Origin: M3007 sp964484205
GTDB lineage: Bacteria > Bacteroidota > Bacteroidia > Chitinophagales > Saprospiraceae
Direction: 5' to 3'
DNA: 64,000 bases
Assembly: GCA_964484205.1 (NCBI GenBank)
Contig: CAZAEZ010000014.1
Coordinates: 1-64,000 of the forward strand
A program made the translations under genes and the position numbers. Shown one piece after another: positions 50,373 to 59,938 of the stretch. Positions within the stretch are counted from its first letter, which is position 1. Each line of letters begins with the position of its first letter. The notes under the pieces were generated by a model. That model did not search any database and was not told the DNA's origin. It saw only the letters and a list, made by a program, of their open reading frames with translations.

Positions 50373-53300
50373 ATGCAGATGAAACTGCATACTATGGCAA
50401 AGTTGCCGACTTCTTTTTTTCTTTTTCTGGTTGTTGGCTGTGCCGGGCTCGTTTCTGGTTGCCGGTGGATCGACGGGAAACCACGGGTTCTGGTGTTTAC
50501 CAATGAAGAGATTGTGCTGCACGAAAGCACCGCTGTGGCCATGGAAGCCCTGGAGCAATTGTGCGCCGAAAACGGCTTGCGCGCCGATGTGCGCGACATT
50601 GCGAAGGTGTCGAAAACATTCACCGAAAGCAGCCTGCGCCGCTACGCCGCCGTGGTGTTTTTGAATACCGCCGGCAACATGCTGAACGCAGAGCAGGAAC
50701 GGCAGTTTGAGCGCTACATAAAAGCCGGCGGCGGTTTTGTCGGTATTCACACGGCCATCGATACCGAACACAAATGGACCTGGTATGGCAAACTGGTCGG
50801 GGCGCACTTTAGCAGCCAAACTGCAATTCAGGAAGCGGACCTGCAGGTGCAACACCGCGAACACCCGGCTACCCGTCACCTCGATGCGGCGTGGTCGCGC
50901 CGCGACGAATGGTTCAACCTGCGCGACCTGGACCCCGGCGTCGAAGTGCTCCTGACCCTCGACGAAACCTCTTGCCAGGGCGGTACGATGGGCGCTTTCC
51001 ATCCGGTTTCCTGGCGCCACGAATTTGACGGCGGCCGCGCTTTCGTGACCACCATGGGCCATACCCCGGAATCGTACAGCGAGCGGGCTTTTCTTCAGCA
51101 CCTTCTGGGCGGTATTCAATATGCCGTCGGCGACAACCGGGCCCTGAACTACGACAATATTCCGGAGGAGGCGGCGCCGGAAAAAGCCGCTGCGGGATTT
51201 GTAAAAACGACCTTCGAATGCGACCTGGATGAACCATTGGCACTCGAAATGCTGCCCGACGGCAACCTTGTTTTTATCGAGCGCAAAGGCGCCATCAAGC
51301 GGTACGATGTGGCTGCACAACAGCTCCGCACCGTGGCGAATTTGTCTGTTCATGTGATCAATGAATTGGGACTTCTGGGCATGGCTCTGGACCCGCAGTG
51401 GGAGCAAAATCACTGGATTTATCTTTACTACACCCGTCCGGGAACCCGGGAGGTAAACCGCCTTTCGCGTTTTGTTTTTACCGGCGATTCGCTGTTGCCG
51501 GATTCCGAAACGATCCTGCTGGAAGTTGGGCTGGAGCGCGACGAGTGCTGCCATTATGCCGGGTATCTCAAGTTCGACGCGCAGGGCTACCTGTATTTGT
51601 CGACCGGCGATAACACCGATTATGATGGCTCGGAAGGGTATTCCCCTATCGATAAACGCCCCGATCAGACCATGGGCGATGCTCAACGGTCGGCGGCCAA
51701 TTCAATGGACCTGCGCGGCAAAATCCTGCGCATAAAACCCCTGCCCAACGGGTCGTACCTGTGTCCGGCGGGTAATATGTTTTCGCCCCGGGAGGTAATT
51801 GTTTCACCATTGGCCAGGGCTCTGGATGCCTGCTTTTTTCCAAAAAAACAAACGGCGCCCAGCCTGGCGAGCCGCGGCGCCGGCCGTCCCGAAGTGTACG
51901 TGATGGGCTGCCGGAACCCGTTCCGCTTTTCTATTGATAGCCGTCGCGGCTGGCTTTTTTGGGGCGAGCCGGGGCCACAAGCCGGGGTGCCCGACCCCAA
52001 GCGGGGCCCACAGGGTTTCGACGAAATCAATTGCGCCCGCGGGCCCGGCTTTTTTGGCTGGCCCTATTTTATTGGCGACAACAAACCGTACGTGGATTAC
52101 GATTTTTCCCAAAAAAAATCAGGTGCGCATTTCGATGCCCAACACCCGGTGAACGACGCTCCAAGAAATACCGGCGCCACCTACCTGCCGGCTGCCCAGC
52201 CTGCGCTGATCTGGTATTCGTATGGCAGCTCGGTCGAGTTTCCGCTACTCGCCAACGGCGCCAATTGTGCCATGGCCGGTCCGGTGTATTACAGCGACCA
52301 ATACCCGGCCGAAACGCGTTTTCCGGACAAATACAACGGCAAGCTGATCATTTACGATTGGATGCGCAACTGGGTAATGGCGGTGGCGCTCGATTCGCTC
52401 GCAAGGTTCGAGTACATGGAGCCCCTGGCCGAATCGATCGAGTTGTCCAAGCCTGTCGACATGTTGTTCGACAATAACGGAGCGCTTTGGGTGCTCGAAT
52501 ACGGCAACAAATGGTTTACCCAAAACGCCGACGCCTGCCTGAGCCGGATCGATTACATCCCCGGTGATGGTACGGAAAACCAGGTCGCCGAAAATGCAGC
52601 CCCCGACGTATACTGGAATTTTGGCGGAAAAAACCGCAGTTTTTACCGGCCCGGCGAAGTGGTGCAATATCAGCTTGTAGCCAATGACCCCGAAGACGGC
52701 TCACTGGCAGACGGCCGCATCCAACCCGCCGACCTGTTTGTGCATATTGGCTACATGGCCCCCGGGGCCGACTGGCAAAAGCAGGTGACCAACCTGAAAC
52801 CCCAATCGGTCCCGTTTGCGCGCGGCAAGCAACTGATCGAGGGTTCCGACTGTGCGTCCTGCCATGCCGTTGATCGGAAAGTAAACGGCCCGGCTTACCT
52901 CGATGTCAAGCGGCGTTACCAGGGCGACAAGTCGGCGCAGGCCCGGCTGGTTCAAAAAATCATCAAAGGCGGCAAGGGCGTATGGGGCGAGACCGTCATG
53001 AGCGCCCACCCCCAACTTGCTCCGGCAGATGTGGCCGACATGGTGCGGTGGATCCTGTCGCTGGGCGATTATGAAACCCCGGCGGCACAGGGCATTTTCC
53101 GCTTCAACCCGCCGACCGACGCCGAAGATGGCGGGTTGTTCGTCTTTCATGCCGCTTATCAGGATCGCGGCAGCCGCAACGGAAATCCCAGGGCCGGCAG
53201 TGAAACGCTGGTGTTGCGGCCAACCACTCAATTGGCCACGCAGGCGGACGATTTTTCGAAGGCTGTTCGTCTGCTCCGGCATCCCCGGAACAATACAACG

Positions 53301-53660
53301 GCAGTGATGGCCGAACTCAAAGACCAGTGCTACCTGGTGTTCAAACAGGTAGATCTGCGGGAAATGGACGCTGTGGTTTTTGGTATCGTCGCCGCGCAGG
53401 GCAGTATGGGTGCGGCATCCGTTGAAATTCGCTTGGATAACCCCGACGGGCAGTTGGTGGGCAAGGCGCCTGTGCCCGGTTTTGCAGCGGTCAAAAAGAA
53501 CAGCCTGTCGGAGGTGTCTATGGAAATTGACCGGAATATATGGTCAAAAGAGCAGGGTCTGCATGATCTGTATGTCGTGCTGCGCAACCCGAAAAGTCCG
53601 GGCGTACCGGCGGCGTATTTGGATTGGTTGCGTGTTGAGTTTTATAACGCTGATATGTGA
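50373..53660 (+). CDS. Second ThuA / PQQ-type sugar dehydrogenase / cytochrome c fusion (tandem paralogue)
   Basis: It is a paralogue of the gene just upstream, lying some 20 bases downstream on the same strand. A lipoprotein signal ends in GLVSGC. Then come ThuA (about 32-250, GGGFVGIHTAIDTEHKWTWY), the dehydrogenase propeller (about 265-715, LPDGNLVFIERKGAIKRYDV, MGCRNPFRFSID), cytochrome c with CASCH (about 827-831) and the C-terminal CBM-like domain (AYQDRGSRNGN, AYLDWLRVEF). It lacks the PKD domain of the first copy but has an extra loop of about 30 residues before RPEVYVMGCRNPF. Starts at 50373, 50379 or 50394 are all possible; the last gives MAKLPTSFFLFLV. The pair probably forms an operon. 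Confidence 0.92.
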   Translation: MQMKLHTMAKLPTSFFLFLVVGCAGLVSGCRWIDGKPRVLVFTNEEIVLHESTAVAMEALEQLCAENGLRADVRDIAKVSKTFTESSLRRYAAVVFLNTAGNMLNAEQERQFERYIKAGGGFVGIHTAIDTEHKWTWYGKLVGAHFSSQTAIQEADLQVQHREHPATRHLDAAWSRRDEWFNLRDLDPGVEVLLTLDETSCQGGTMGAFHPVSWRHEFDGGRAFVTTMGHTPESYSERAFLQHLLGGIQYAVGDNRALNYDNIPEEAAPEKAAAGFVKTTFECDLDEPLALEMLPDGNLVFIERKGAIKRYDVAAQQLRTVANLSVHVINELGLLGMALDPQWEQNHWIYLYYTRPGTREVNRLSRFVFTGDSLLPDSETILLEVGLERDECCHYAGYLKFDAQGYLYLSTGDNTDYDGSEGYSPIDKRPDQTMGDAQRSAANSMDLRGKILRIKPLPNGSYLCPAGNMFSPREVIVSPLARALDACFFPKKQTAPSLASRGAGRPEVYVMGCRNPFRFSIDSRRGWLFWGEPGPQAGVPDPKRGPQGFDEINCARGPGFFGWPYFIGDNKPYVDYDFSQKKSGAHFDAQHPVNDAPRNTGATYLPAAQPALIWYSYGSSVEFPLLANGANCAMAGPVYYSDQYPAETRFPDKYNGKLIIYDWMRNWVMAVALDSLARFEYMEPLAESIELSKPVDMLFDNNGALWVLEYGNKWFTQNADACLSRIDYIPGDGTENQVAENAAPDVYWNFGGKNRSFYRPGEVVQYQLVANDPEDGSLADGRIQPADLFVHIGYMAPGADWQKQVTNLKPQSVPFARGKQLIEGSDCASCHAVDRKVNGPAYLDVKRRYQGDKSAQARLVQKIIKGGKGVWGETVMSAHPQLAPADVADMVRWILSLGDYETPAAQGIFRFNPPTDAEDGGLFVFHAAYQDRGSRNGNPRAGSETLVLRPTTQLATQADDFSKAVRLLRHPRNNTTAVMAELKDQCYLVFKQVDLREMDAVVFGIVAAQGSMGAASVEIRLDNPDGQLVGKAPVPGFAAVKKNSLSEVSMEIDRNIWSKEQGLHDLYVVLRNPKSPGVPAAYLDWLRVEFYNADM

Positions 53661-53800
53661 AGGATGTAATTCGATTTAGGCTTTGGACACCTCCGGTGCC
53701 TTACCTAATTGAAGTTCATTGAAAAAGCAGAACCGTGTGCTGATATTGGAGTGTGCAGAACAAACATCAAACACTCCGATTCTGCCATGCTCTTAAGGGG

Positions 53801-53822
53801 AGCAGGACACTGCTTTTTTTTT
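53801..53822 (+). terminator. Intrinsic terminator after the ThuA fusion pair
   Basis: AGCAG-GACA-CTGCT (53801-53814) is followed by a run of T ending at 53821. A wider inverted repeat GCAGAA / TTCTGC (53756-53785 region) precedes it. The inner stem is short. Confidence 0.5.
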
Positions 53823-53824
53823 AT

Positions 53825-54703
53825 TCAATTTTCATCGGACAGGTTCGCCAACGCCCGCTGCACCGTTTCCTTATCTTCCGGATACGTTACCCCATACCAC
53901 TGGCTGCTGCTGTTCAGCACGCGCACGCGCACTTTGCCGGCTTTCAGCAAATTATTCACTACGGTTGGAATGTAAAACTCGGCGCGGGGCTTGTTGAGGT
54001 TAGCCTGGACAAATGCGCGGAACTGCTCGTCGAGTTCCTGAAAAACCGTGGGGTGAAAGCCCCAGAAATTCATAGAAACCGGCGTGCCGGCGGCGAGCGG
54101 GAATTTTGCGCCGGTTTCGTCGGTATGGAAAATCCCTTCAGGAAAACGCTCAATTTTGGTATGCTCAGTCACATCGGATAAAAACCCGTCGGGACCAACC
54201 GTGCATACGCCGCGCGATACGGCGCCGTTTTCCGACAGGGTATTGCCGAGTTGGTAAGCGACCATGCCGTACTGGTCGGGCGCACAGTCGGTGCGCAGGA
54301 AATCGCCGATAACCCGGAAGGCTTCGGCGCCGTAAAAATCGTCGGCGTTGATGGCCACGAAGGGTTCATTGATGCAGTTGCGGGCCACAAGAATGGCATG
54401 GCCGGTACCCCAGGGTTTTTCACGGGCGGGCGGTTCGGGCAGCCAGTCGAGCGCGCTGTCCATTTCCTGGAAGGCGTATTCAACGGCAATGCGTTGTTCA
54501 ATTTTGCGGCCCAGGCGCTCACGGAATTCCGCTTCAATAGCTTTCCGAATAACGAATACGACTTTGCCGAACCCGGCTTTTATGGCGTCGTTTACCGAAA
54601 ACTCGAGGATGGCTTCACCGCCGGGGCCCATGCCGTCGACCTGCTTGAGTCCGCCATAGCGGGAACCGATGCCGGCGGCGAGGATTAAAAGTGTAGGTTG
54701 CAT
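53825..54703 (-). CDS. Sugar nucleotidyltransferase (NTP-transferase family)
   Basis: The Rossmann-type nucleotidyltransferase start TLLILAAGIGSRYGGLKQVD holds the nucleotide-binding G-x-G-x-R region followed by the catalytic Lys. FVAINADDFYGAEAF contains the metal-binding Asp pair, and PWGTGHAILVARN is typical of the family. The enzyme joins a sugar-1-phosphate to an NTP. The family contains UDP-, GDP- and CDP-sugar enzymes as well as amino-sugar types, so the substrate is open. It lies divergent from a sugar permease, which suggests a sugar salvage pair. The ATG at 54703 fits the family start. Confidence 0.9.
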   Translation of the reverse strand: MQPTLLILAAGIGSRYGGLKQVDGMGPGGEAILEFSVNDAIKAGFGKVVFVIRKAIEAEFRERLGRKIEQRIAVEYAFQEMDSALDWLPEPPAREKPWGTGHAILVARNCINEPFVAINADDFYGAEAFRVIGDFLRTDCAPDQYGMVAYQLGNTLSENGAVSRGVCTVGPDGFLSDVTEHTKIERFPEGIFHTDETGAKFPLAAGTPVSMNFWGFHPTVFQELDEQFRAFVQANLNKPRAEFYIPTVVNNLLKAGKVRVRVLNSSSQWYGVTYPEDKETVQRALANLSDEN

Positions 54704-54846
54704 TGCGCTGCTGGTTTGTGTTCAGGAAAAGAAAATTGGCGGCTTCGCGGGGTTTTTTACATTTGTCGGGGCTCTCGCTGCCCGTTTGAGCGCAAAAGTC
54801 CGAAACGAAACCCACTTTCACAGCACCCTAACCCAATCTTTGTCCT

Positions 54847-56124
54847 ATGAGCGACACCACTACCCGCCCTGCCGGCTACCTTTACCAGCTGACCATTATC
54901 GGTATTTTATTTTTTATTTTCGGGTTTGTCACCTGGTTGAACGGCACCCTGATCCCGTTTCTAAAACTGGCCTGTGGTCTGGAATACGACTGGCAGGCGT
55001 TGCTGGTGACGTTCGCGTTTTACATCAGTTATTTCTTCCTGGCTATCCCGTCTTCCCAAATTTTGAAACGCACCGGATTTAAAGACGGGATGGCGCTTGG
55101 CCTGCTGGTTATGGCCGTAGGCTGCCTGGTGTTTATTCCGGCGGCCAATGCGCGGGCATATCCGTTGTTTCTGGCGGGTTTGTTTGTGCAGGGCATGGGC
55201 CTGGCGTTGTTGCAAACCGCTTCCAACCCCTACATCAGCATTCTCGGGCCGATCGAAAGTGCGGCGCAGCGGATCAGTATCATGGGCATTTGCAATAAAG
55301 TGGCGGGTATATTGAGCCCGCTCGTGCTCAGCTCCATTGTTTTGAAAAATGCCAGCGCCATTGAAACGCAGATAAAAGAGGCGACGGATGTTGCTATAAA
55401 AACAGATTTGCTGAACGAATTGGCAGGCCGGGTGGTGATGCCCTACCTGGTGATGGCTTTTGCGCTTATTGGTCTGGCCCTGATGATCCGGCGTTCGGCG
55501 CTCCCGGAAATCGATACGGCCGGGGAAGCAGTGCAGGGCGATGCCGGCCTGTCGGCGGGCCGCACCAGTGTCTGGCAATTTCCGCACCTCCTGTTGGGCG
55601 CCCTGGCGATCTTCTTTTATGTGGGCGCCGAAGTAATGGCCGGGGATGGCATTACCATTTACAGTCGCTCCCTGGGCTTCGAACTGGACCAGACGAAATA
55701 CTTCACGTCGTTCACTTTGGGCGCCATGCTGGTGGGTTATGTGCTCAGTATCATTCTGATCCCCAAGTTCATTTCCCAGCAAAATTTCCTGCGCTATTCG
55801 GCCATACTCGGGTTGCTGCTTACGGTGCTGACTTTCCTGACGACGGGCTCTACTGCGGTGCTTTGCATTGCCTTGCTTGGTTTGGCCAATGCCGTCATGT
55901 GGCCGGCTATTTTCCCCTTGGCGATCAACGGCTTGGGGCGGTTCACTCAGATCGGCTCGGCCTTTTTGATCATGGGGATTGCCGGGGGCGCCTTGTTGCC
56001 GCAGTTGTATGGGTATCTCGCTGAGCTGGACTCGGTGGGGCATCAACTGGCCTTTCTGATCACCATGTTGCCTTGCTATTTGTATATTTTGTATTACTCC
56101 ATGGGGGGGTATAAACTTCGTTGA
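54847..56124 (+). CDS. Sugar MFS transporter, FucP/GluP type
   Basis: An inner membrane proton-coupled sugar permease with about 12 membrane segments over 425 residues. The first helix carries GILFFIFGFVTWLNGTLIPF, the hallmark of the fucose/glucose/galactose permease family, followed by FYISYFFLAIPSSQIL and LFVQGMGLALLQTASNPYIS, also typical. The C-half has FFYVGAEVMAGDGITIYSRS and LGLANAVMWPAIFPLAINGL. The sugar cannot be told from sequence alone. A near-consensus -7 box (AATCTTTG) sits just before the ATG. The stop codon is the beginning of a GTTGATTT repeat (56120-56146). Confidence 0.95.
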   Translation: MSDTTTRPAGYLYQLTIIGILFFIFGFVTWLNGTLIPFLKLACGLEYDWQALLVTFAFYISYFFLAIPSSQILKRTGFKDGMALGLLVMAVGCLVFIPAANARAYPLFLAGLFVQGMGLALLQTASNPYISILGPIESAAQRISIMGICNKVAGILSPLVLSSIVLKNASAIETQIKEATDVAIKTDLLNELAGRVVMPYLVMAFALIGLALMIRRSALPEIDTAGEAVQGDAGLSAGRTSVWQFPHLLLGALAIFFYVGAEVMAGDGITIYSRSLGFELDQTKYFTSFTLGAMLVGYVLSIILIPKFISQQNFLRYSAILGLLLTVLTFLTTGSTAVLCIALLGLANAVMWPAIFPLAINGLGRFTQIGSAFLIMGIAGGALLPQLYGYLAELDSVGHQLAFLITMLPCYLYILYYSMGGYKLR

Positions 56125-56600
56125 TTTGTTGATTTGTTGATTTGAGCGTGCAGGGATGTTCGCAAGTATTCGTTAACCATAAAATACCTGAACCATGAAA
56201 ATTTATTTTTTTGAAAAACTGGACGTTTGGCAACGCGGGCGCGTTCTGGTAAAATCCATTTATCAATTATCGGGAAACTTCCCTACGGAAGAAAAATTCG
56301 GTTTGACTCAGCAAATCAGGCGCGCAAGCTTTTCAATTACCTGCAACCTGGCTGAAGGGACGGCGCGATTTTCCGGAAAAGATCAGGCGCGGTTTTCGGA
56401 GATCGCATTTGGCAGCCTAATGGAGGTTTTGAATTTGTTGATCACGGCGGTAGATATCAACTATCTGACGGAAGAAGCGCTCCTTCAGCAGCGTCCGCTC
56501 ATAGAAGAAATTGGAAATAAAATTAACGCCCTGAGGGAATCGCAACTCAAACGCGATAAATAAGCCCTATCCTCTCAAATCAACACCTCAACAAATCAAC
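56120..56600. repeat. 27-bp inverted repeats flanking the four-helix-bundle gene
   Basis: 56120-56146 consists of GTTGATTT repeated three times plus GAG. 56574-56600 is its inverted copy with two mismatches in 27. The left copy begins inside the stop region of the MFS gene; the right copy lies seven bases before the stop of the DUF4286 gene. Between them lies only the four-helix-bundle gene, so the whole 481-base block looks like one inserted unit. Confidence 0.7.
56195..56563 (+). CDS. Four-helix bundle protein (23S rRNA intervening-sequence type)
   Basis: The 122-residue protein belongs to the four-helix bundle family first seen as products of intervening sequences in 23S rRNA genes. Typical features are FEKLDVWQRGRVLVKSIYQL, FGLTQQIRRASFSITCNLAE, GTARFSGKDQARFSEIAFGS and a final helix LIEEIGNKINALRES. 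Members form pentamers in crystal structures; the role is unknown and gene copies behave like small mobile units. In this genome the gene stands alone between inverted GTTGATTT repeats, and not in rRNA. Confidence 0.93.
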   Translation: MKIYFFEKLDVWQRGRVLVKSIYQLSGNFPTEEKFGLTQQIRRASFSITCNLAEGTARFSGKDQARFSEIAFGSLMEVLNLLITAVDINYLTEEALLQQRPLIEEIGNKINALRESQLKRDK

Positions 56601-56606
56601 AACAAG

Positions 56607-56921
56607 TCACTCATTGGTATCCACCAGTTCCATCACTGTCCGGAAGGCCGTAAATTTTCCGGCAAAACGCTGCTGGTGCTGGCGTTGGAGTTCGGGCGCA
56701 AATTCTTCCATGTAGCGTTCGAGATGCAATTTGTCTTTCACCAGGTATTGCATGGTATAAATTTCGGCATCGGTGTGTTCGTGGTAGAGGAGTTTGCTGA
56801 TCCGGTAAGAACGGAACATTCCGGTGGCCATGACATCCGGGATGTGGGTTTCGCGCATCCATTGCAGCCAGTCGCGGTGTGCATTCAGGTCGACGGTGAT
56901 CGTAACGTTGTAAAGCAGCAT
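56607..56921 (-). CDS. DUF4286 family protein
   Basis: The 104-residue protein starts MLLYNVTITVDLNAHRDWLQ, followed by WMRETHIPDVMATGMFRSYR and LERYMEEFAPELQRQHQQRF, which is the full pattern of DUF4286, a small alpha/beta protein family of Bacteroidota with a ferredoxin-like fold. No function is established. It is cytoplasmic and lies convergent to the four-helix-bundle gene. The intergenic region upstream (56922-57137) holds no clear promoter box. Confidence 0.92.
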   Translation of the reverse strand: MLLYNVTITVDLNAHRDWLQWMRETHIPDVMATGMFRSYRISKLLYHEHTDAEIYTMQYLVKDKLHLERYMEEFAPELQRQHQQRFAGKFTAFRTVMELVDTNE

Positions 56922-57137
56922 AAGTGTCGTAAAAATGCTCTAAGATTTGGCCGGAAAGATAACCTGAAATAACATTTTGGAGTTTATAGAGCGGGAAACC
57001 GCACTGCCTGTCCCGTGCCGTTTCTCCGGAAATCATAACCCCGGCAGGTTCGGTACCATCCGGTCAAATGTTTCCATAAAATAGTTTTAACTTGTAAGCC
57101 GTTCTGAACAACCACCAAACAAAACTCAAGTTCTACC

Positions 57138-59885
57138 ATGATTAACAGGCTACGCTCGTTGTTACTACTTGCCCTGGCATTGATTCCGCTGGCACTGTTC
57201 GCCACACACAACCGCGCCGGCGAAATACACATCGAACAAATTGGCCCGCTGACGATACGGGCTACCATAATTACCTGGACGCGCACGCTCAGTTTCAGTG
57301 CCGACCGCGATACGCTTACGATTGATTGGGGCGACGGGAACCGCGAACAAGTTGCTCGTAGCAACGGCAACGGCAACGGCGTCGTACTCAGCGATCAAGT
57401 GAAATACAATACTTACATCGCCACGCACACCTATGCGGGGCCGGCATGGTATAAAATTTCGATGACAGATCCTAACCGCAATGCCGGGATCATCAATGTG
57501 AATCCACCCCAATCGGAAAATGTGCCGTTTTATATTGAAACGAAATACCGGTTTTTGGACCCGCAGTTTGACGGGACAAACACAACGCCGTATTTGCTCC
57601 AGGCCCCCATCGACAATGCCTGTGTCGGACAGCCGTTCAAACACAACCCGAATGCGTTCGATCCCGATCTGGACAGCCTGTCCTATAAACTGATCACGCC
57701 CCTCCAGGCGATGGGAGCCGTGGTACCCAATTACAGTTTCCCGAATGAAATCGGCCCCGGGCCAATTAATACCCTGTTTCTGAACGAACGCACCGGCGAT
57801 ATTCTTTGGCAGGCGCCCCAAATTGCCGGGGAGTACAATCTGGCGTTTATCATTATTTCCTGGCGGAAAGGTGTCCCGATCGACACAACCATTCGCGATA
57901 TGCAGATTTTTGTGGAAAACTGTCAAAATCGCCCGCCGGTGGTCTCCTCCATTAATGATCTGTGTGTAGTGGCGGGTGACGTTGTGGAGTTTCCGGTAAC
58001 AGCCACAGACCCGGACTCCGGCAATCTGGTGCTGCTGACGGCTTCCGGGGGCCCCATCAGCAACCCGTACAGCCCGGCGACGTTCGTTGCGCCGACGGGG
58101 TATCAGGTGCCGCCTGTTTCGGGTAATTTCCGTTGGCAAACTGCCTGCGAACATGTGTCCAACCAACCGTACACCGTTGTGTTTAAAGCCGTTGACACGC
58201 TGAATAAAAACACACCCCAACTGGCCGATTTGAAAACCGTGAACATAAAAGTGGTCGGCCCCCCTCCGTTGGATGTGCAGGCCAATGCCCAATTTGGCGA
58301 AGTGGAAATCACCTGGGAAAAACCCTATGTCTGTGAAGATGCCGCGGAGGATTATTTCTACGGATTTTCTGTATGGCGCCGCCAGGGCACCAACCCGTTC
58401 CTGATCGACACCTGCACGCCGGGTTTGAAAGGTAAGGGCTATACCGAGCTGATCTTCGTCACCCGGCAGGAACAAAACGGGCGCTATTACTACAAGGATA
58501 CCAATGTGGAGCGCGGGCGGACGTATTGTTACCGCATACTGGCCAAATTTGCCCGTACTTCCGCGGGCGGCTATCCGTACAACCTGGTGGAAAGCCTGCC
58601 CTCAGAGGAAGCTTGTGTGCAACTGCCCCGGGAACTGCCGCTGATTACCAACGTTTCCGTGCGGGAAACCGATGGCACAAACGGCCAAATGGACGTTTGT
58701 TGGTCAAAACCAGTGGCCGGCGACCTGGACACCGTGATCAATCACGGGCCCTATCGTTACCGGTTGTTGCGTGCACCAGGTTTGAGTGGCGGAACCATGC
58801 AAGCCGTCCCGGGCGCCACGTTTACGGTGGATAATTTCTGGCAGGCAAACGACACTTGTTTTACCGACCAAAATCTGAATACCACCGGCCAACCTTACCA
58901 CTACAAGGTGGAATTTTATACCCGTGGCAACTTTGCCACCCCGCTCGGCTCCACGAACGATGCCTCTTCGATTTACCTGACGGTCAACTCTACCGACAAC
59001 ACCAACCAGCTTTCCTGGGAAGAATCGGTGCCCTGGACCAACACGGCGTATACCGTTTTTCGTTTTAACAACAATACCGGGCAATACGATTCCATTGGAA
59101 CAACCAATGTGCCGATGTACGATGACCGTGGGCTCGAAAACGGCAAGGAGTACTGTTACTACGTCCGAAGCACCGGCACTTATAGTGTGGACGGGGTGAT
59201 CGACCCGATTCTGAATAACTCGCAAGAAGCCTGCGGTGTACCCCTGGACACGTTGCCGCCTTGCGTGCCGGTGCTTACAGTGACCAATATTTGCAATGGC
59301 GGGAGCGGCGCCCAGCCCGATCCGCCTTACGAAAACACCCTGACCTGGACCAACCCGAACACCACCTGTCCCGGCACCGATGATGCCGTAAAGTACCATC
59401 TGTGGTATGCCGATATGGAAGGCGAACCTCTGGCGTTGTTTCAGGTGATCGACGGGGCAGAAAATACGTCGTTTGTCCATGTGATCGAAGAGGGCCTGGC
59501 CGGTTGTTATGCCGTTTCGGCGGTGGATTCAACAGGCAATGAAAGCGCCATGAGTATACCGGAATGTGTGGACAATTGTCCGAATTATGCTTTGCCCAAT
59601 GCATTCACGCCCAACGGCGACGGTTTTAATGATCAGTTTACCCCGTTCCCGGATTGGCGGTTTATCGAACGCATCGACATGCAAATTTTTAACCGCTGGG
59701 GCAATGTGGTTTTTGAAGCCACAGACCCGGCCATCAACTGGAATGGCCAAAACCTTTCGGGCAACGAAGTTTCCGAAGGCACCTACTTCTATGTGTGCAA
59801 AGTGTATGAACGCAGGGTCGATGGTGTGGTGCTGCGGCCCGATGTGCTGAGTGGATACATTGAACTGGTGCGGGGCGGAAAATAA
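57138..59885 (+). CDS. Large secreted protein with T9SS type B (gliding-motility-associated) C-terminal domain
   Basis: The signal peptide MINRLRSLLLLALALIPLALF is followed by THNRAGEIHIEQIGPLTIRA, a start that is frequent in surface proteins of this phylum. The first 350 residues contain a domain with SADRDTLTIDWGDGN and ITWTRT motifs, then a cadherin-like segment. From about residue 370 to 800 there are fibronectin-like repeats (GEVEITWEKPY, NQLSWEESVPW, NTLTWTNPNT). The C-terminus, NAFTPNGDGFNDQFTPFPDW followed by IFNRWGNVVFEATDP, WNGQ and VSEGTYFYVCKVYE, is the T9SS type B domain (CHU_C). It should be exported by T9SS and attached to the surface or to SprF-type partners. Confidence 0.92.
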   Translation: MINRLRSLLLLALALIPLALFATHNRAGEIHIEQIGPLTIRATIITWTRTLSFSADRDTLTIDWGDGNREQVARSNGNGNGVVLSDQVKYNTYIATHTYAGPAWYKISMTDPNRNAGIINVNPPQSENVPFYIETKYRFLDPQFDGTNTTPYLLQAPIDNACVGQPFKHNPNAFDPDLDSLSYKLITPLQAMGAVVPNYSFPNEIGPGPINTLFLNERTGDILWQAPQIAGEYNLAFIIISWRKGVPIDTTIRDMQIFVENCQNRPPVVSSINDLCVVAGDVVEFPVTATDPDSGNLVLLTASGGPISNPYSPATFVAPTGYQVPPVSGNFRWQTACEHVSNQPYTVVFKAVDTLNKNTPQLADLKTVNIKVVGPPPLDVQANAQFGEVEITWEKPYVCEDAAEDYFYGFSVWRRQGTNPFLIDTCTPGLKGKGYTELIFVTRQEQNGRYYYKDTNVERGRTYCYRILAKFARTSAGGYPYNLVESLPSEEACVQLPRELPLITNVSVRETDGTNGQMDVCWSKPVAGDLDTVINHGPYRYRLLRAPGLSGGTMQAVPGATFTVDNFWQANDTCFTDQNLNTTGQPYHYKVEFYTRGNFATPLGSTNDASSIYLTVNSTDNTNQLSWEESVPWTNTAYTVFRFNNNTGQYDSIGTTNVPMYDDRGLENGKEYCYYVRSTGTYSVDGVIDPILNNSQEACGVPLDTLPPCVPVLTVTNICNGGSGAQPDPPYENTLTWTNPNTTCPGTDDAVKYHLWYADMEGEPLALFQVIDGAENTSFVHVIEEGLAGCYAVSAVDSTGNESAMSIPECVDNCPNYALPNAFTPNGDGFNDQFTPFPDWRFIERIDMQIFNRWGNVVFEATDPAINWNGQNLSGNEVSEGTYFYVCKVYERRVDGVVLRPDVLSGYIELVRGGK

Positions 59886-59905
59886 GCGCGCCTGACTGCT
59901 ATGCT

Positions 59906-59938
59906 ACCCGTCCTATGGCTTGGAGCCGTAGGACGGGT
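59906..59938. terminator. Bidirectional terminator overlapping the meaB stop codon
   Basis: ACCCGTCCTA (59906-59915) pairs with TAGGACGGGT (59929-59938), with an inner GGCT/AGCC stem. TTTTCTTT follows on the plus strand. The TAG stop of meaB (59913-59915, minus strand) lies inside the left arm. It can end both the type B T9SS gene and meaB. Confidence 0.7.

Noticed and set aside
49731..51686. Open frame of about 650 codons on the minus strand across the two ThuA fusion genes
   Set aside because: It runs antisense through both paralogues and their junction. Its length comes from codon bias, and the translated sequence has no domain.
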